DNA of 64,000 bases from G963422275 sp963422275 (GTDB lineage: Bacteria > Pseudomonadota > Alphaproteobacteria > Rhodobacterales > Rhodobacteraceae): assembly GCA_963422275.1 (NCBI GenBank), contig OY729418.1:1116001-1180000 (forward strand). The letters are read 5' to 3'. The notes under the pieces are model-generated. The model saw nothing but the letters and a program-made list of their open reading frames with translations. It was not told where the DNA came from and did no database searches. Below, one piece after another: positions 27,297 through 37,182 of this stretch. The position numbers and the translations under genes were made by a program. The first letter of the stretch is position 1; each line of letters starts with the position of its first letter.

Positions 27297-27935
27297 TTGA
27301 AACGCGATCGATTGCAAGGGGCCATTGCCGCAGGAGCGGTCGGTGCTGTCGTTCTTGCGGTTGGCGGAACGTATCTGGCGGCGCAGCGGGGACTGGATGG
27401 CACTGCTGGTTGCGGCGCGTCGCAAATTGCGACCGGCTCGGAAACAATAGGGGGGTCCTTCAGTCTCGTGAACGGGGCCGGCGCAACTGTAACCGATGCT
27501 AACGTGATCACGAATCCATCGCTAGTGTATTTCGGGTACACGTTCTGCCCCGGAATTTGCCCGATTGACAACGCAAGGAACATCGAGGCTGTGGAGTTGC
27601 TGACGGCGCGGGGACTGGATGTCGTGCCAGTGTTCATTTCGATCGATCCGGAGCGAGACACGCCGAAAGTGGTGGCGGAGCATTCTGAAGCGTATCACCC
27701 GAAAATGATCGGGCTGACCGGCACTGCCGAACAGGTGAAGGCTGCGGCAGACGCCTACAAGGTCTACTACAGACAGCCGGAGTCGAAAGTCGGGAATTAC
27801 ATGCTCGATCACTCGACTTTCACCTATCTCGTCTTCCCGGACTCTGGATTTGCCAATTTCTACAAGAGAGACGACTCGCCGACGGTGGTGGCGAACAGCG
27901 TTGCCTGTTTCATCGAGAAAAACGGACGCGCATAG
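27297..27935 (+). CDS. senC: SenC/PrrC/Sco-family copper chaperone
   Basis: 212 residues: an N-terminal hydrophobic segment (about residues 7-30, AIAAGAVGAVVLAVGGTYLA) that would anchor it to the inner membrane facing the periplasm, then a thioredoxin-like Sco domain. The copper-binding cysteines are in GYTFCPGICP (Cys 84 and 88), the third ligand in LDHSTFTYL (His about 172), with PVFISIDPERDTP between. Sco proteins deliver copper to cytochrome c oxidase. The start is TTG at 27297 with GGGGGA upstream; no in-frame ATG precedes the membrane segment. In Rhodobacter relatives senC lies between regB and regA; neither is found here. Confidence 0.9.
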   Translation: MKRDRLQGAIAAGAVGAVVLAVGGTYLAAQRGLDGTAGCGASQIATGSETIGGSFSLVNGAGATVTDANVITNPSLVYFGYTFCPGICPIDNARNIEAVELLTARGLDVVPVFISIDPERDTPKVVAEHSEAYHPKMIGLTGTAEQVKAAADAYKVYYRQPESKVGNYMLDHSTFTYLVFPDSGFANFYKRDDSPTVVANSVACFIEKNGRA

Positions 27936-27983
27936 GACGGCGAAATCAACATGCCGGCCTTGTTCTGGATTGCCCCTTCAGGG

Positions 27984-28586
27984 TCAACCGGTCTCGCCAA
28001 TCCCCCGAACGAAACGATTGGCCAGATTGGTGAACTCGTCACGAACCTCGTGTGGATGGCGCGGAGCAACCTGAAAGCCATCGACATTGTCCAGACACTG
28101 TCGTCCAAACACCTTGTTCGCTTCGGAAATCGAGAATCCGGCGATCTGGGTGGCTTCAATCCAAGCAGCGTGCCTGTCGGCTCTCTTGATGTCGCGCTCG
28201 ATCTTTGCCGGCAGCTCGATGGGCAGTCCGAAGCGCAGGTGAATTGCCGCCGCAAGTCGCTTTTCCAGTTTTGGATATTCTTGGCCAATCGCGCTTTTCA
28301 CGGGAGAAATCATGTCACCGATGACGTACTCCGCGGCGTCATGCAACAACGCGGCCAGACGCCAGCGGAGTGGGCTTGCCGGCGCAATCCGCACAAAGAT
28401 CTCTTCCACTAGAATTGAGTGTTCGGCAACCGAACAGGGGAAGCTTCCTGTTGTCTGGCCGTTCCAACGCGCCACGAAAGCCAGCCCGTGCGCGATGTCC
28501 TCGATCTCGATGTCAACCGGAGACGGGTCGAGAAGATTGAGCCGGCGTCCGGATAGCATGCGTTGCCAAGCGCGGGGCTGTGCCAT
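27984..28586 (-). CDS. HD-domain hydrolase, YfbR-like
   Basis: 200-residue protein: AWQRMLSGRRLNLLDPSP, IEDIAHGLAFVARWNGQT, SVAEHSILVEEIF (first metal His), RWRLAALLHDAAEYVIGDMISPVK (His-Asp pair), IKRADRHAAWIEA. This is an HD phosphohydrolase type conserved in Rhodobacterales and related to 5'-deoxynucleotidase YfbR; its substrate is not established. The ATG at 28586 is preferred because relatives start just before AWQRMLSG; the frame extends 14 codons further upstream. It converges with senC, with about 50 bp between. The dispersed intergenic repeat begins about 60 bp before its start. Confidence 0.85.
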   Translation of the reverse strand: MAQPRAWQRMLSGRRLNLLDPSPVDIEIEDIAHGLAFVARWNGQTTGSFPCSVAEHSILVEEIFVRIAPASPLRWRLAALLHDAAEYVIGDMISPVKSAIGQEYPKLEKRLAAAIHLRFGLPIELPAKIERDIKRADRHAAWIEATQIAGFSISEANKVFGRQCLDNVDGFQVAPRHPHEVRDEFTNLANRFVRGIGETG

Positions 28587-28645
28587 GGGAATCACGCCTC
28601 GCTCGTCAAGCTGTGAAATCGGGGTCATGCATCCAATTCATGCCA

Positions 28646-28703
28646 AAGCAATTGATTTTGAAAAATTCCGGGTCTCCCTTTCCCGCCGGTGATGCAGTGT
28701 GCC
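28646..28703 (-). repeat. Dispersed intergenic repeat, copy upstream of the HD hydrolase gene
   Basis: Minus strand: GGCACACTGCATC, GGGAAAGGGAGACC, GGAATTTTTCAAAAT then CAATTGCTTTGG. Same arrangement as the copies before ahcY and accD. Confidence 0.5.
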
Positions 28704-29070
28704 TGCAAACAATAGCACAGAGGCGGATATGATACAGAATTTTCCTGTTTTCTCGAAGGAGCCAAGACGACCCAAGGCGCGCAGCAGCGCCACGCGCCGC
28801 GACCTCGCGAGATGACGGCAATTGCACTCCTTTGCATCGTTTCCAGCGGCGAGGGATGTGTCGACATGCAGAGACAGGGAAGAGCAAGGAGCCATTCCCG
28901 CGCGTTTCATGAAGCCGAGCATGGGGTTCTGAGCCGCGGCGGCGATTGTGGATTGCGTTTTATCGATGAGGGGCGCCAGCGTGCACCTTCGCGACGGTAT
29001 GAGCTCTGTCTAGGTTGTGTGCCCATAAGGTGCGAGACATGATGCGGACAGGGGTGTTGCGTTCAAGCCA
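28704..29070. other. No recognised gene
   Basis: Short frames on both strands, none conserved in appearance. It separates the HD gene's upstream repeat from an IS5 remnant. Confidence 0.3.
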
Positions 29071-29082
29071 TGGAGGCGCTGA

Positions 29083-29545
29083 CGATGTCTCGCCGCGACC
29101 TGACCGATCGGTAATGGGCCGCGCCGGGTGCCGCGGGTCAACGACCGCCGAGTGCTCGACGGCATTTTCTTCATCCTGCGCACTAGGGTGCCGTGGCGTG
29201 ACTTGCCGGAGGACTGGGGACCGTATGCGACGGGCTGCAACCGCTGGTCCGGGAAAGGGGTGTGGGTGCGCATTTTCAACGCCTTCAGCGCCGAGGCGCC
29301 GGAGGAGATCCATCTCTTCGGCAGCTCGATCGTGCGCACCCATCAGCGCGCGGCGGGCGGGAAGGGAGGCGGACCCCGCCATCGGCCGCTCCCGGAGCGG
29401 GTTGAGCAGCAAGATCCATCCTGGCGAGCGTTTCCTCGCCAGGGTCAAGCGCTTCCGCGCGATTGCCACGCGCTGCAGCAAGCTCGCCCGGAACTTCCTC
29501 TTGGCCATCGCCCTGGCCTGCGCCAGGCTCCGGACCCGACATAAT
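29083..29545 (+). mobile_element. IS5-family (IS427-group) transposase remnant
   Basis: Plus strand: PRVNDRRVLDGIFFILRTRV, PWRDLPEDWGPYATGCNRW, GVWVRIFNAFSAEAPEEIHLF, then GRSRSGLSSKIH in another frame, and after a central deletion RFRAIATRCSKLARNFLLAIALACARL. The order matches the near-intact copy at 50754-51601, lacking most of the DDE region. A stop replaces the usual N-terminal start region. Confidence 0.7.
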
Positions 29546-29805
29546 GATTGCACAACCTAGAGGATCTGGAGAACGCGGAGAGCGGACACTAGTTGGTCAA
29601 GAACGCACGCACTAGGTAATCGATGTGATGCTGAACGAGGAACGACACCCGGACGGACAACGGCTCTAGAGCCTTGCGGTGATGCGTTGTCCGGCTCTAA
29701 ACATCACGCGCACCGCGCGGATGCTAGACGCGGGACAAGCTAAAGCGCGCCGATTGGAATGTTGCGCCCTGCTCGACATGGCTCGTGTTGCCGTCAAGCT
29801 ACCGC

Positions 29806-29836
29806 CGAACGGGAAAATTGAAAAGCGATTGCTCTG
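29806..29836 (+). repeat. Short match to the dispersed repeat
   Basis: CGGGAAAATTGAAAAGCGAT followed by TGCTCT, the most conserved core of the repeat found before ahcY, the HD gene and accD, here on the plus strand 550 bp upstream of addB. Confidence 0.4.
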
Positions 29837-29842
29837 CGACAA

Positions 29843-30386
29843 AAGGTCTGAACAAGTTTGCTGTGTCATGCTTGTCGTGCCATGCTGTTGATCCAGGTTC
29901 TGTACTCATAAAGGAAGGCTCTTCCGACAGGTCCAGATAGAGAAAGTCCCGACAGCTTGCCTGCAAGCTACTTGAAGTTGTCGCAGAACGACACCCGGAG
30001 CATCAAGCCTTTCATCTTGGATAGCGGATTGCCATGACGTTCCATCTGCGAAAGGCTGTCGGCACATTGAAGATCGGAGAAACCGGGTGGCATGGCGAGC
30101 CTCATCAGAGGCAAGATGTCATACCATGTCATAAACGATTCGAATAGAAATTCCCTGTTTTGTTCTTTTTTTATAAGTTTTTTATTCTATTTTTTTGAGT
30201 GCTGATGTTGACAAATCGGATAAGCTCGTGTAACGGAGCGAGCAGGATTTCCCTTCCCAGCACTAGCTTGGAGCGGTTCCGCTGGTCAAGTCATTTGCTC
30301 GACCAAGTGCGTACCGCGTGATGTACGCCGCTTATTCTGAAACACATCGAAAGCGGGAAAATCCCGAGAAACAAGGAACCCAATTC
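29843..30386 (+). promoter_or_regulatory. Long upstream region of addB
   Basis: Starts with AAGGTCTGAACAAG (29843-29856), an IS5 type B-like end. No gene follows. 30140-30200 is very AT-rich with T-tracts. TTGACA at 30208-30213 is the best -35 candidate but its -10 (near 30231) is weak. The addB ribosome site AAGGA is at 30373-30377. Confidence 0.4.
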
Positions 30387-33344
30387 ATGAATCTATTCGA
30401 ACCCTCGGAAAAGCCGCGCGTGTTTGCCATTCCCCCGGGTTGCGATTTTCCGCGCGAATTGGTGGAGGGTTTGCTTGAGAGGTTCAAGGGGCAACCGCCC
30501 GAGAATCTGGCAAAAACCGAAATTTTCCTGAACACGCAACGATCCCGGGAGGTGGCAACGAACGAACTGGTCAAGCGGGGGCCAACGTTTCTTCCCAAGA
30601 TTCGACTCATCACCTCGCTTTCCCACGACAAGCGCTATCCAGACATTCGGGGGCCGGTTTCACCGCTTCGCCGGAGGCTTGAGCTTGCCCAAGCGGTGGC
30701 AAAGCTTCTTGAGGGAGACCAGAGATTTGGCGCCAGAACAGCGGCGTACGAGTTGGCCGACAGTCTTGCCGCTTTGATGGACGAGATGCACGGCGAAGGC
30801 GTCAAGCCAGAATCTCTGCGGAACCTGGAACGCGAGCTGGACATGTCCAATTTCTCCAATCACTGGCAGCAGAGCTTGGCGTTCATCAACATCATCGGGC
30901 AATACTGGGGCACGGACGCGGTGCCGGACATAGAGGCACGACAGCGGCTGGTCATTGAACGCATGTGCGATGAGTGGCGGAAGTGTCCGCCAAAGACTCC
31001 AGTGCTCGTTGCTGGTTCGACCGGGTCGAGGGGAGCGACGCATCTCCTCATGCAGGCTGTTGCCATGCTGCCCCAAGGCGCGGTGGTCCTTCCATGTTTC
31101 GATTTCGACATGCCTGATGAAGTCTGGAGCGAAATGAAAACAGAGGAGCATCCGCAATACCGGTTCAAGACGCTCATGAGCAACCTCGCAATCGCATCCG
31201 GCGACATCCGGAAATGGCGAGAAGAATCGATCTGCGACGATAGTCGAAACAGGCTCGTTTCGCTGGCGCTGCGCCCTGCACCGGTTACTGACCAGTGGAT
31301 GGACGAAGGCCCGAAACTGGAGAATCTCGTCAGCGCGACATCGACCATGAGCCTTATGGAAGCGCCAAACCCAAGAATTGAGGCAGTGGCGATCGCTCTT
31401 CGACTTCGAAAGGCTCTCGCTGATGGCAAGACGGCAGCCTTGGTCACTGCCGATCGAAGACTCTCCCGGCAAGTCAAGGCCGCGCTCGGTCGCTGGGGAA
31501 TCGTGCCGCTGGACGGTTCCGGAGATCAGCTCATCCAAACTGTCCCGGGACGACTTCTTCGCCAAGTTGCGGACATGATGGGCAAAATGCCGTCAAGCGC
31601 GGAGATCATCGCTCTCTTGAAACACCCGCTTGCCCATGCGGAAGGGAAGCGGAAGCGGCACTGGACCTGCACGGGGATACTGGAAAAAGCCTTTCGTCGG
31701 GCCGTTGCCGAAGCCCCGTCCAGCGTGATCGTCAATTTCCGGGAGCACAAGAAAGCCCGCCGATGGGCCGCTTGGCTGGAATCGTGGCTCGATGATCTCG
31801 CGAACGCAAGAGACGATGATCTTTCCAAGCTGGTCGAACTGCACAGAAACTTGGCCGAACGGCTCGTGGCCGGATCATCAAGACGGAGAACCGACATTCT
31901 CTGGGGTCGCGACGAAGCGGGCCGGACCGCGCTCGAAATCATGGACGAGCTGCTGGCTGTCTCCGATCAAGGAGGGAAGTACTCCCCGCCGGACTACGCC
32001 TCGCTGTTTCGAAACTTGGCAATCACTTCATTTGTGTATGAACCCTACAAGACACACCCGAGCATACGGATCTGGAATACGCTCGACGCGAGAATGCAGC
32101 GGCCGGACGTGACCGTCGCGGGCGGCTTGAACGAGAGCGTGTGGCCAGCTGCAATTCCTCAGGATCCATGGCTGAATCGCCAAATGCGAAAAGTTGCAAA
32201 TTTGCGCATGCCTGAAAGGGCCGTCGGGCTCTCGGCACACGATTTTCAGCAGGTGGTCGCGGGGTCCGAGGTGCTGCTGTCCCGCAGCGTTCGAACAGTG
32301 GACGCCCCAACCTTGCCATCACGCTGGATTTGCCGACTCACGAGCTTGCTGGAGGGGCTTGACGGCGACGGCCAGGCGGCACTGAAGAGCATGAGGGAAC
32401 GCGGCCAGTGCTGGATCGATCTCGCAAGCAAGCTTGAAGCACCGGCACCGACGGAACGTGCCAAGCGCCCGTCCCCCAAACCTCCGGCCGCTGCCCGTCC
32501 GAGCCGGCTGCACGTAACGGAAATAAAAACGTTGATCTCCGACCCTTACGCAATCTACGCAAAGCACGTGCTGAAATTGCGTCCGCTTGACCCGTTCAAC
32601 GAGGGGGCAAGTCCTGCCGCAAAAGGAACGCTGGTGCATAAGATCTTCGAGAAATTCATTCAGGACAACAAAGGCGCGTTGGATGAAAGCGCTGCCGGAA
32701 AATTGGTGACCGCCGCCAAGGCCGTACTGAAAGAAGCCGAAATTCCGCGCTACGCGGCCAGTTTCTGGCTGGCCGAGATCGGAAACATCGCGGATCAATT
32801 CATCAAGAGCGAGATCGAACGCCAAAAGTCATGGACTCCAGAGCATTTCGAGGCATCCGGCATATTCGCGTTTCCTGACCTGCGAGTGGGCAGCGGAAAC
32901 TTTGAAATTAATGGCAGGGCAGACAGAATCGACGTGGATTCGAAGGGAAACTGGGCCCTGTACGACTACAAGACAGGTGCCGTGCCCAGCAAATCGGATG
33001 TCGTGAAGCTAGACAAGCAGATGCCTCTGCTGGCAATCATGATTGAAAAGGGGGCCTTTGAGGGAATTTCGGGCGGCAAGGTCCTGCAATCGTCCTATCT
33101 TGGCGTTGGCAACAAGTTCGGCGTGATCCATGTGCAGCGGGAAGACGCAGAGGGCGCTGACCTTTTTTCCAAGGACTGGGAAAGCTTCCAAGACCTTGTC
33201 AAGAGCTATCTGGACCCTGCCCAAGGATTCACTTCAAGACGAGACATGAAACGCCTGCGTTACAGCAGCGACTACGACCATTTGGCCAGATACGGAGAGT
33301 GGGACGAGACCTCATCGGCAGACGAAGAAGAAACAATGCAATGA
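30387..33344 (+). CDS. addB: Double-strand break repair protein AddB
   Basis: 985 residues, normal for alphaproteobacterial AddB. With AddA it forms the helicase-nuclease that resects double-strand breaks for RecA. The N-terminal part is a degenerate helicase domain (VFAIPPGCDFPRELVEGL, RSREVATNELVKRGP), the middle includes GGLNESVWPA, and the C-terminus holds a PD-(D/E)XK nuclease: INGRADRIDVDSKGNWALYDYKTG around residues 840-865. The ATG at 30387 is chosen because AAGGA lies 10 bp upstream and relatives start at this point; the frame is open 23 codons further. Its stop overlaps the addA start (ATGA). In relatives murU directly precedes addB. Confidence 0.95.
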   Translation: MNLFEPSEKPRVFAIPPGCDFPRELVEGLLERFKGQPPENLAKTEIFLNTQRSREVATNELVKRGPTFLPKIRLITSLSHDKRYPDIRGPVSPLRRRLELAQAVAKLLEGDQRFGARTAAYELADSLAALMDEMHGEGVKPESLRNLERELDMSNFSNHWQQSLAFINIIGQYWGTDAVPDIEARQRLVIERMCDEWRKCPPKTPVLVAGSTGSRGATHLLMQAVAMLPQGAVVLPCFDFDMPDEVWSEMKTEEHPQYRFKTLMSNLAIASGDIRKWREESICDDSRNRLVSLALRPAPVTDQWMDEGPKLENLVSATSTMSLMEAPNPRIEAVAIALRLRKALADGKTAALVTADRRLSRQVKAALGRWGIVPLDGSGDQLIQTVPGRLLRQVADMMGKMPSSAEIIALLKHPLAHAEGKRKRHWTCTGILEKAFRRAVAEAPSSVIVNFREHKKARRWAAWLESWLDDLANARDDDLSKLVELHRNLAERLVAGSSRRRTDILWGRDEAGRTALEIMDELLAVSDQGGKYSPPDYASLFRNLAITSFVYEPYKTHPSIRIWNTLDARMQRPDVTVAGGLNESVWPAAIPQDPWLNRQMRKVANLRMPERAVGLSAHDFQQVVAGSEVLLSRSVRTVDAPTLPSRWICRLTSLLEGLDGDGQAALKSMRERGQCWIDLASKLEAPAPTERAKRPSPKPPAAARPSRLHVTEIKTLISDPYAIYAKHVLKLRPLDPFNEGASPAAKGTLVHKIFEKFIQDNKGALDESAAGKLVTAAKAVLKEAEIPRYAASFWLAEIGNIADQFIKSEIERQKSWTPEHFEASGIFAFPDLRVGSGNFEINGRADRIDVDSKGNWALYDYKTGAVPSKSDVVKLDKQMPLLAIMIEKGAFEGISGGKVLQSSYLGVGNKFGVIHVQREDAEGADLFSKDWESFQDLVKSYLDPAQGFTSRRDMKRLRYSSDYDHLARYGEWDETSSADEEETMQ

Positions 33345-36300
33345 CTGAACCGCGCTTCGATGAGGCCACGCAACCGCAGATCAGGGCTGCTGACCCGAGG
33401 CACTCGTCCTGGGTTTCCGCCAACGCCGGGTCTGGAAAGACCCGAGTGCTGACCGACAGGGTGGCCAGGCTGCTCCTGGCCGGCACCCCGCCAGAAAGAA
33501 TCCTCTGCCTGACGTTCACGAACGCGGCGGCTTCCAACATGCAGAATCGGCTTGTGGAAACTCTGGGAGGTTGGGCAATGCTCGGGGACGAGCGCTTGGC
33601 GGCGAAACTGTCTGACTTGGGCGAAGATCCAGAAAGCATCGACCGTGAGCGAATGGCACAGGCCCGAACGCTGTTTGCGCAAGCTTTGGAGACTCCCGGA
33701 GGCCTGAAGATACAGACCATCCATGCATTCTCCACCGCACTTCTGAGGCGTTTTCCGCTGGAGGCGGGAGTGTCTCCGCAATTCACCACCATCGACTCCA
33801 GAGCGGAAGCCCTGTTGCGTGAGAGGATTCTGGAGACATTGGGAACCAATCGCCAGCAGATGTTCGACAGGCTTGCGGATCACGTATCGATGAATTCCCT
33901 TTTAAAGCTCGTACCCGAGATTGAAGGCAATCGGGACCGGTTCAGTTCAAACTGCGACAAGGACGCAATTTGGAGCGAGTTCGGAATCGATCCAGCCCTT
34001 GATGAGCAAGAGCTTTTTCAGGGAATGTTCCTGAATGGCGACATCCAGATGCTGGAAAGTCTCGCCAATCACTTGAAAGAGGGACCTGCGACCGATGCCA
34101 AGGCAGCAGACCTGCTAGACAAACTGGACAAGCGCCATCCAGGACCAGCGGACAGGGCGATTCTGGAGCGTGTCTTTCTCTTTGGTAAAACGGCGAGGGT
34201 TCCCTTCGGCCCCAAGACGGGCAGGTTTCCCACCCAGAACACCCGCAAGAAAATGGGAGACCGCCTGACTTCTGAAGTTGAGCGCTACATGGATCGGGTG
34301 AGCGATGCCCGAATCAAGCGGATGAATCTCAACGCTGCATCGAAAACCTTGACCCTGCACCGTTTCGCCAACGCATACCTGAGCGAGCACGAAACACAGA
34401 TGCGGGACGGTGCCTTCCAAGATTTTCTCGGTCTGATCCTCAAGGCTCGCGAACTGGTCAAGAACCCGGAAATGGCGCCTTGGGTTCTCTTTCGGCTTGA
34501 CGGCGGAATTGATCACATCTTGGTTGACGAAGCCCAGGACGTCAATCCAGAGCATTGGGAGATCGTTGCCAGCATTGCAGACGAGTTCACTTCCGGGATG
34601 AGCGCTCGCGGCAATCTCGCCCGGTCCGTGTTCGCAGTTGGAGATGAGAAGCAGTCAATCTTCGGGTTTCAGGGGGCGGCGCCTGAGAGATTCGCCGAAA
34701 TGAAGCGTTATTTCGAGGGGCGTTTCCGCGATGCCGGAAAACCGTTTGTCGAAGAAAACCTGAAATTCTCGTTCCGGTCGTCGCAAGCAATCCTGAGCCT
34801 TGTGGATCAAGTCTTCGCCGGCGAGGATGCAGGCTTCGGTGGGGGAATTGCCCACCGCGCGTTCAAGTCGAAGATGCCCGGGCGGATCGATCTGTGGCCG
34901 TTCATCTCAAAGGAGCGAGGTGGCGAGCCGCTTCCGTGGCATGATCCTGGAAGCGAGGCAATGCCGGCGGACGTGGAAGAGACATTGGCGAAAGACATTG
35001 CCGAGCATGTTCGCAAGATTGTCAGCGGCGAAATGATCCCAGAGGGCGACTGCGGAGAAAGAAGGGCTCAGCCCGGGGATATTCTCATACTTGTGCAGCG
35101 TCGCAACGAACTGTTCAATTCCATCATCCAGGAACTGAAAGCGAAGGCGCTGCCCGTTGCCGGCAAGGACCGGCTCAGGATTTCCGAAGAGCTGGCTATC
35201 AGGGATCTCAAGGGCCTGCTGTCGTTTCTTGCCGTCCCGTCGGACAACCTGTCGTTGGCGGCCGTTCTCAGGTCACCCATATTCGGCCTCGATGAAGATC
35301 AGCTTTTTTCGCTTGCTCATGGCCGTGGCGAAAAATCGCTGTGGAGTGCATTGCGTGAATCGAGCGAGTTCTCCGACGTCAGAGAGGTTCTGAATGATCT
35401 GCAGAGGCATGCGAGATCGCTCAAGCCATACGACTTGCTCGAGCGAATCCTTACAGTGCACAAGGGGCGGGAAAAGCTTGTCGCGAGGCTCGGGCATGAG
35501 ATCGAAGAGGCGACCGACGCTCTTTTGAACCAAGCGCTCGAATACGAAGACGATGAAGCTGCCTCGCTGACCGGATTCCTGGAGCGGACGTCAGGCGAAG
35601 ATCAGGAAATCAAGCGGCAGCTCGACCAGGCGGGAAACGAGATCCGGGTGATGAGCGTCCACGGTGCCAAGGGACTGGAGGCGCCAATCGTGATTCTGCC
35701 CGACACCGCCATCCGGTCAATCTCTTTCAGGGACAGCCTGCTGTTCACTGAAGGGGGCATGCCTGTGCCAAATGTGAAGCAGGAGGAATGCCCTCCTCTC
35801 ATCCAAAGGGCGCTCGACAGCTACAAGGAGAAGGAGGAAATGGAGCGGCGGCGCCTGCTCTATGTAGCCCTGACACGCGCAGAGAGTTGGCTCATTGTCT
35901 GCGGAGCTGGAAACATCGAGAACGTCAAGGAGGGACGATGGTGCTGGTATGATCGGATAGAGCAAGCCATGAACCAGATCGGCGCCGACAAGAATTTTCC
36001 GGTCAAGACCGACGAGAACGGCGACCTGATTGCGGGCCGCAGATTGCAAGTCGGGACTTGGCCTGGCATGAAACTGGAAGAGCCATTGGATCAGACCGCA
36101 GATGTCGCTCTCGAAGACTGGATCGAAAACCGCGCAACGGTTCCAGTTTCGCCTTTCGGACCGCGTTCGCCATCCGATCTCGGCGGAGAGAAATCGGTTT
36201 TGGCCGAAGCTGGCGAATCCGATCAGGAATCCGCGATGAAAAGGGGAGCGTTTTTGCATCTCCTGCTCGAAATGATGCCCGGCCATGCCAAAGGAGATCG

Positions 36301-36769
36301 CAAGGAAGCGGCTCGAGATTTGCTGTTTTCGAATGGCACGGAAATTTCGGAGGCTGAGTTCTCGGACATATTCGACGAGTGCACGCGCATTCTTGACGAC
36401 CCGGGCCTCGCGCATCTGTTTTCCGAAGCTGCCTTGGTTGAAGTCGGCATAACCGCCAGCTTGCAAGGATTGGGCGGCGATCCGATCTTGGGGTACATCG
36501 ACCGGCTCGTGATCAGCGATGACAAGGTTCTTGCTGTTGATTTCAAGTCGAACAGGGATATCCCTTCCTCACCAGCCGGCACTCCCGAGGGGATCTTGAG
36601 ACAGATGGGAGCGTACCACGAGGCGTTGCAGGCGATTTATCCCGAAAGGGAAGTGAACGTGGCGATTCTTTGGACGCGCCCTGCACAGCTAATGAAGCTA
36701 TCAGCAGAAGACTGCCTCGCGGCACTCGCGCGTGCCGAGCCACTTGACGCGGCAATCGCTGATTTCTAG
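33341..36769 (+). CDS. addA: Double-strand break repair helicase-nuclease AddA
   Basis: 1142-residue UvrD-family helicase with a C-terminal nuclease. Walker A WVSANAGSGKTRVLTDRVA (residues about 27-34), LCLTFTNAAASNM, HILVDEAQDVNPEHW (motif II), FAVGDEKQSIFGFQGA, MSVHGAKGLEAPIVIL and RRLLYVALTRAESWLIV are superfamily-1 motifs. The C-terminal LGYIDRLVISDDKVLAVDFKSNRD is the PD-(D/E)XK nuclease. It is coupled to addB by ATGA overlap, and trxA follows 30 bp later. It ends with TAG, evidence that TAG is a normal stop in this genome. No damage is seen. Confidence 0.96.
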   Translation: MTEPRFDEATQPQIRAADPRHSSWVSANAGSGKTRVLTDRVARLLLAGTPPERILCLTFTNAAASNMQNRLVETLGGWAMLGDERLAAKLSDLGEDPESIDRERMAQARTLFAQALETPGGLKIQTIHAFSTALLRRFPLEAGVSPQFTTIDSRAEALLRERILETLGTNRQQMFDRLADHVSMNSLLKLVPEIEGNRDRFSSNCDKDAIWSEFGIDPALDEQELFQGMFLNGDIQMLESLANHLKEGPATDAKAADLLDKLDKRHPGPADRAILERVFLFGKTARVPFGPKTGRFPTQNTRKKMGDRLTSEVERYMDRVSDARIKRMNLNAASKTLTLHRFANAYLSEHETQMRDGAFQDFLGLILKARELVKNPEMAPWVLFRLDGGIDHILVDEAQDVNPEHWEIVASIADEFTSGMSARGNLARSVFAVGDEKQSIFGFQGAAPERFAEMKRYFEGRFRDAGKPFVEENLKFSFRSSQAILSLVDQVFAGEDAGFGGGIAHRAFKSKMPGRIDLWPFISKERGGEPLPWHDPGSEAMPADVEETLAKDIAEHVRKIVSGEMIPEGDCGERRAQPGDILILVQRRNELFNSIIQELKAKALPVAGKDRLRISEELAIRDLKGLLSFLAVPSDNLSLAAVLRSPIFGLDEDQLFSLAHGRGEKSLWSALRESSEFSDVREVLNDLQRHARSLKPYDLLERILTVHKGREKLVARLGHEIEEATDALLNQALEYEDDEAASLTGFLERTSGEDQEIKRQLDQAGNEIRVMSVHGAKGLEAPIVILPDTAIRSISFRDSLLFTEGGMPVPNVKQEECPPLIQRALDSYKEKEEMERRRLLYVALTRAESWLIVCGAGNIENVKEGRWCWYDRIEQAMNQIGADKNFPVKTDENGDLIAGRRLQVGTWPGMKLEEPLDQTADVALEDWIENRATVPVSPFGPRSPSDLGGEKSVLAEAGESDQESAMKRGAFLHLLLEMMPGHAKGDRKEAARDLLFSNGTEISEAEFSDIFDECTRILDDPGLAHLFSEAALVEVGITASLQGLGGDPILGYIDRLVISDDKVLAVDFKSNRDIPSSPAGTPEGILRQMGAYHEALQAIYPEREVNVAILWTRPAQLMKLSAEDCLAALARAEPLDAAIADF

Positions 36770-36799
36770 ATAATACTGATCGCAAAAGGAGTTTTGAGC

Positions 36800-37120
36800 A
36801 TGGGTATCATCAAGGTTTCCGACGATTCATTCGAGAGTGACGTGAAGCAGTCCAGCATTCCCGTTTTGGTTGACTTCTGGGCAGAATGGTGCGGTCCATG
36901 CCGACAAATCGGGCCCGCACTCGAAGAGCTTTCCGCCGAATTCGATGGACGTTTGGTTGTTGCAAAGGTTAACATAGATGAAAATCCGCATTCGCCCGCG
37001 GGCTTGGGCGTTCGGGGCATACCGGCCATGTACATCTTCAAGGACGGCGAGGCGGTATCGAACATGGTCGGGGCATACCCGAAAAACTCCATCAAGAAAT
37101 GGATTGAGGACTCGATCTGA
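36800..37120 (+). CDS. trxA: Thioredoxin
   Basis: 106-residue thioredoxin with the redox motif FWAEWCGPCRQIGPALEE (WCGPC at about 30-34), the cis-proline segment VRGIPAMYIFKDG and a standard C-terminal helix. It is the general cytoplasmic disulfide reductase, reduced by thioredoxin reductase. Start: ATG at 36800, preceded by AAAAGGAG about 9 bp upstream; a TTG at 36794 in the same frame is less likely. It follows addA by 30 bp, the conserved addB-addA-trxA arrangement, and converges with folC. Confidence 0.97.
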   Translation: MGIIKVSDDSFESDVKQSSIPVLVDFWAEWCGPCRQIGPALEELSAEFDGRLVVAKVNIDENPHSPAGLGVRGIPAMYIFKDGEAVSNMVGAYPKNSIKKWIEDSI

Positions 37121-37182
37121 GACCGTTGTCAGACAGCGAGAGTCCGGCCTGCCGAAACACCTCGGTCTTCCCGGATCCTCGA

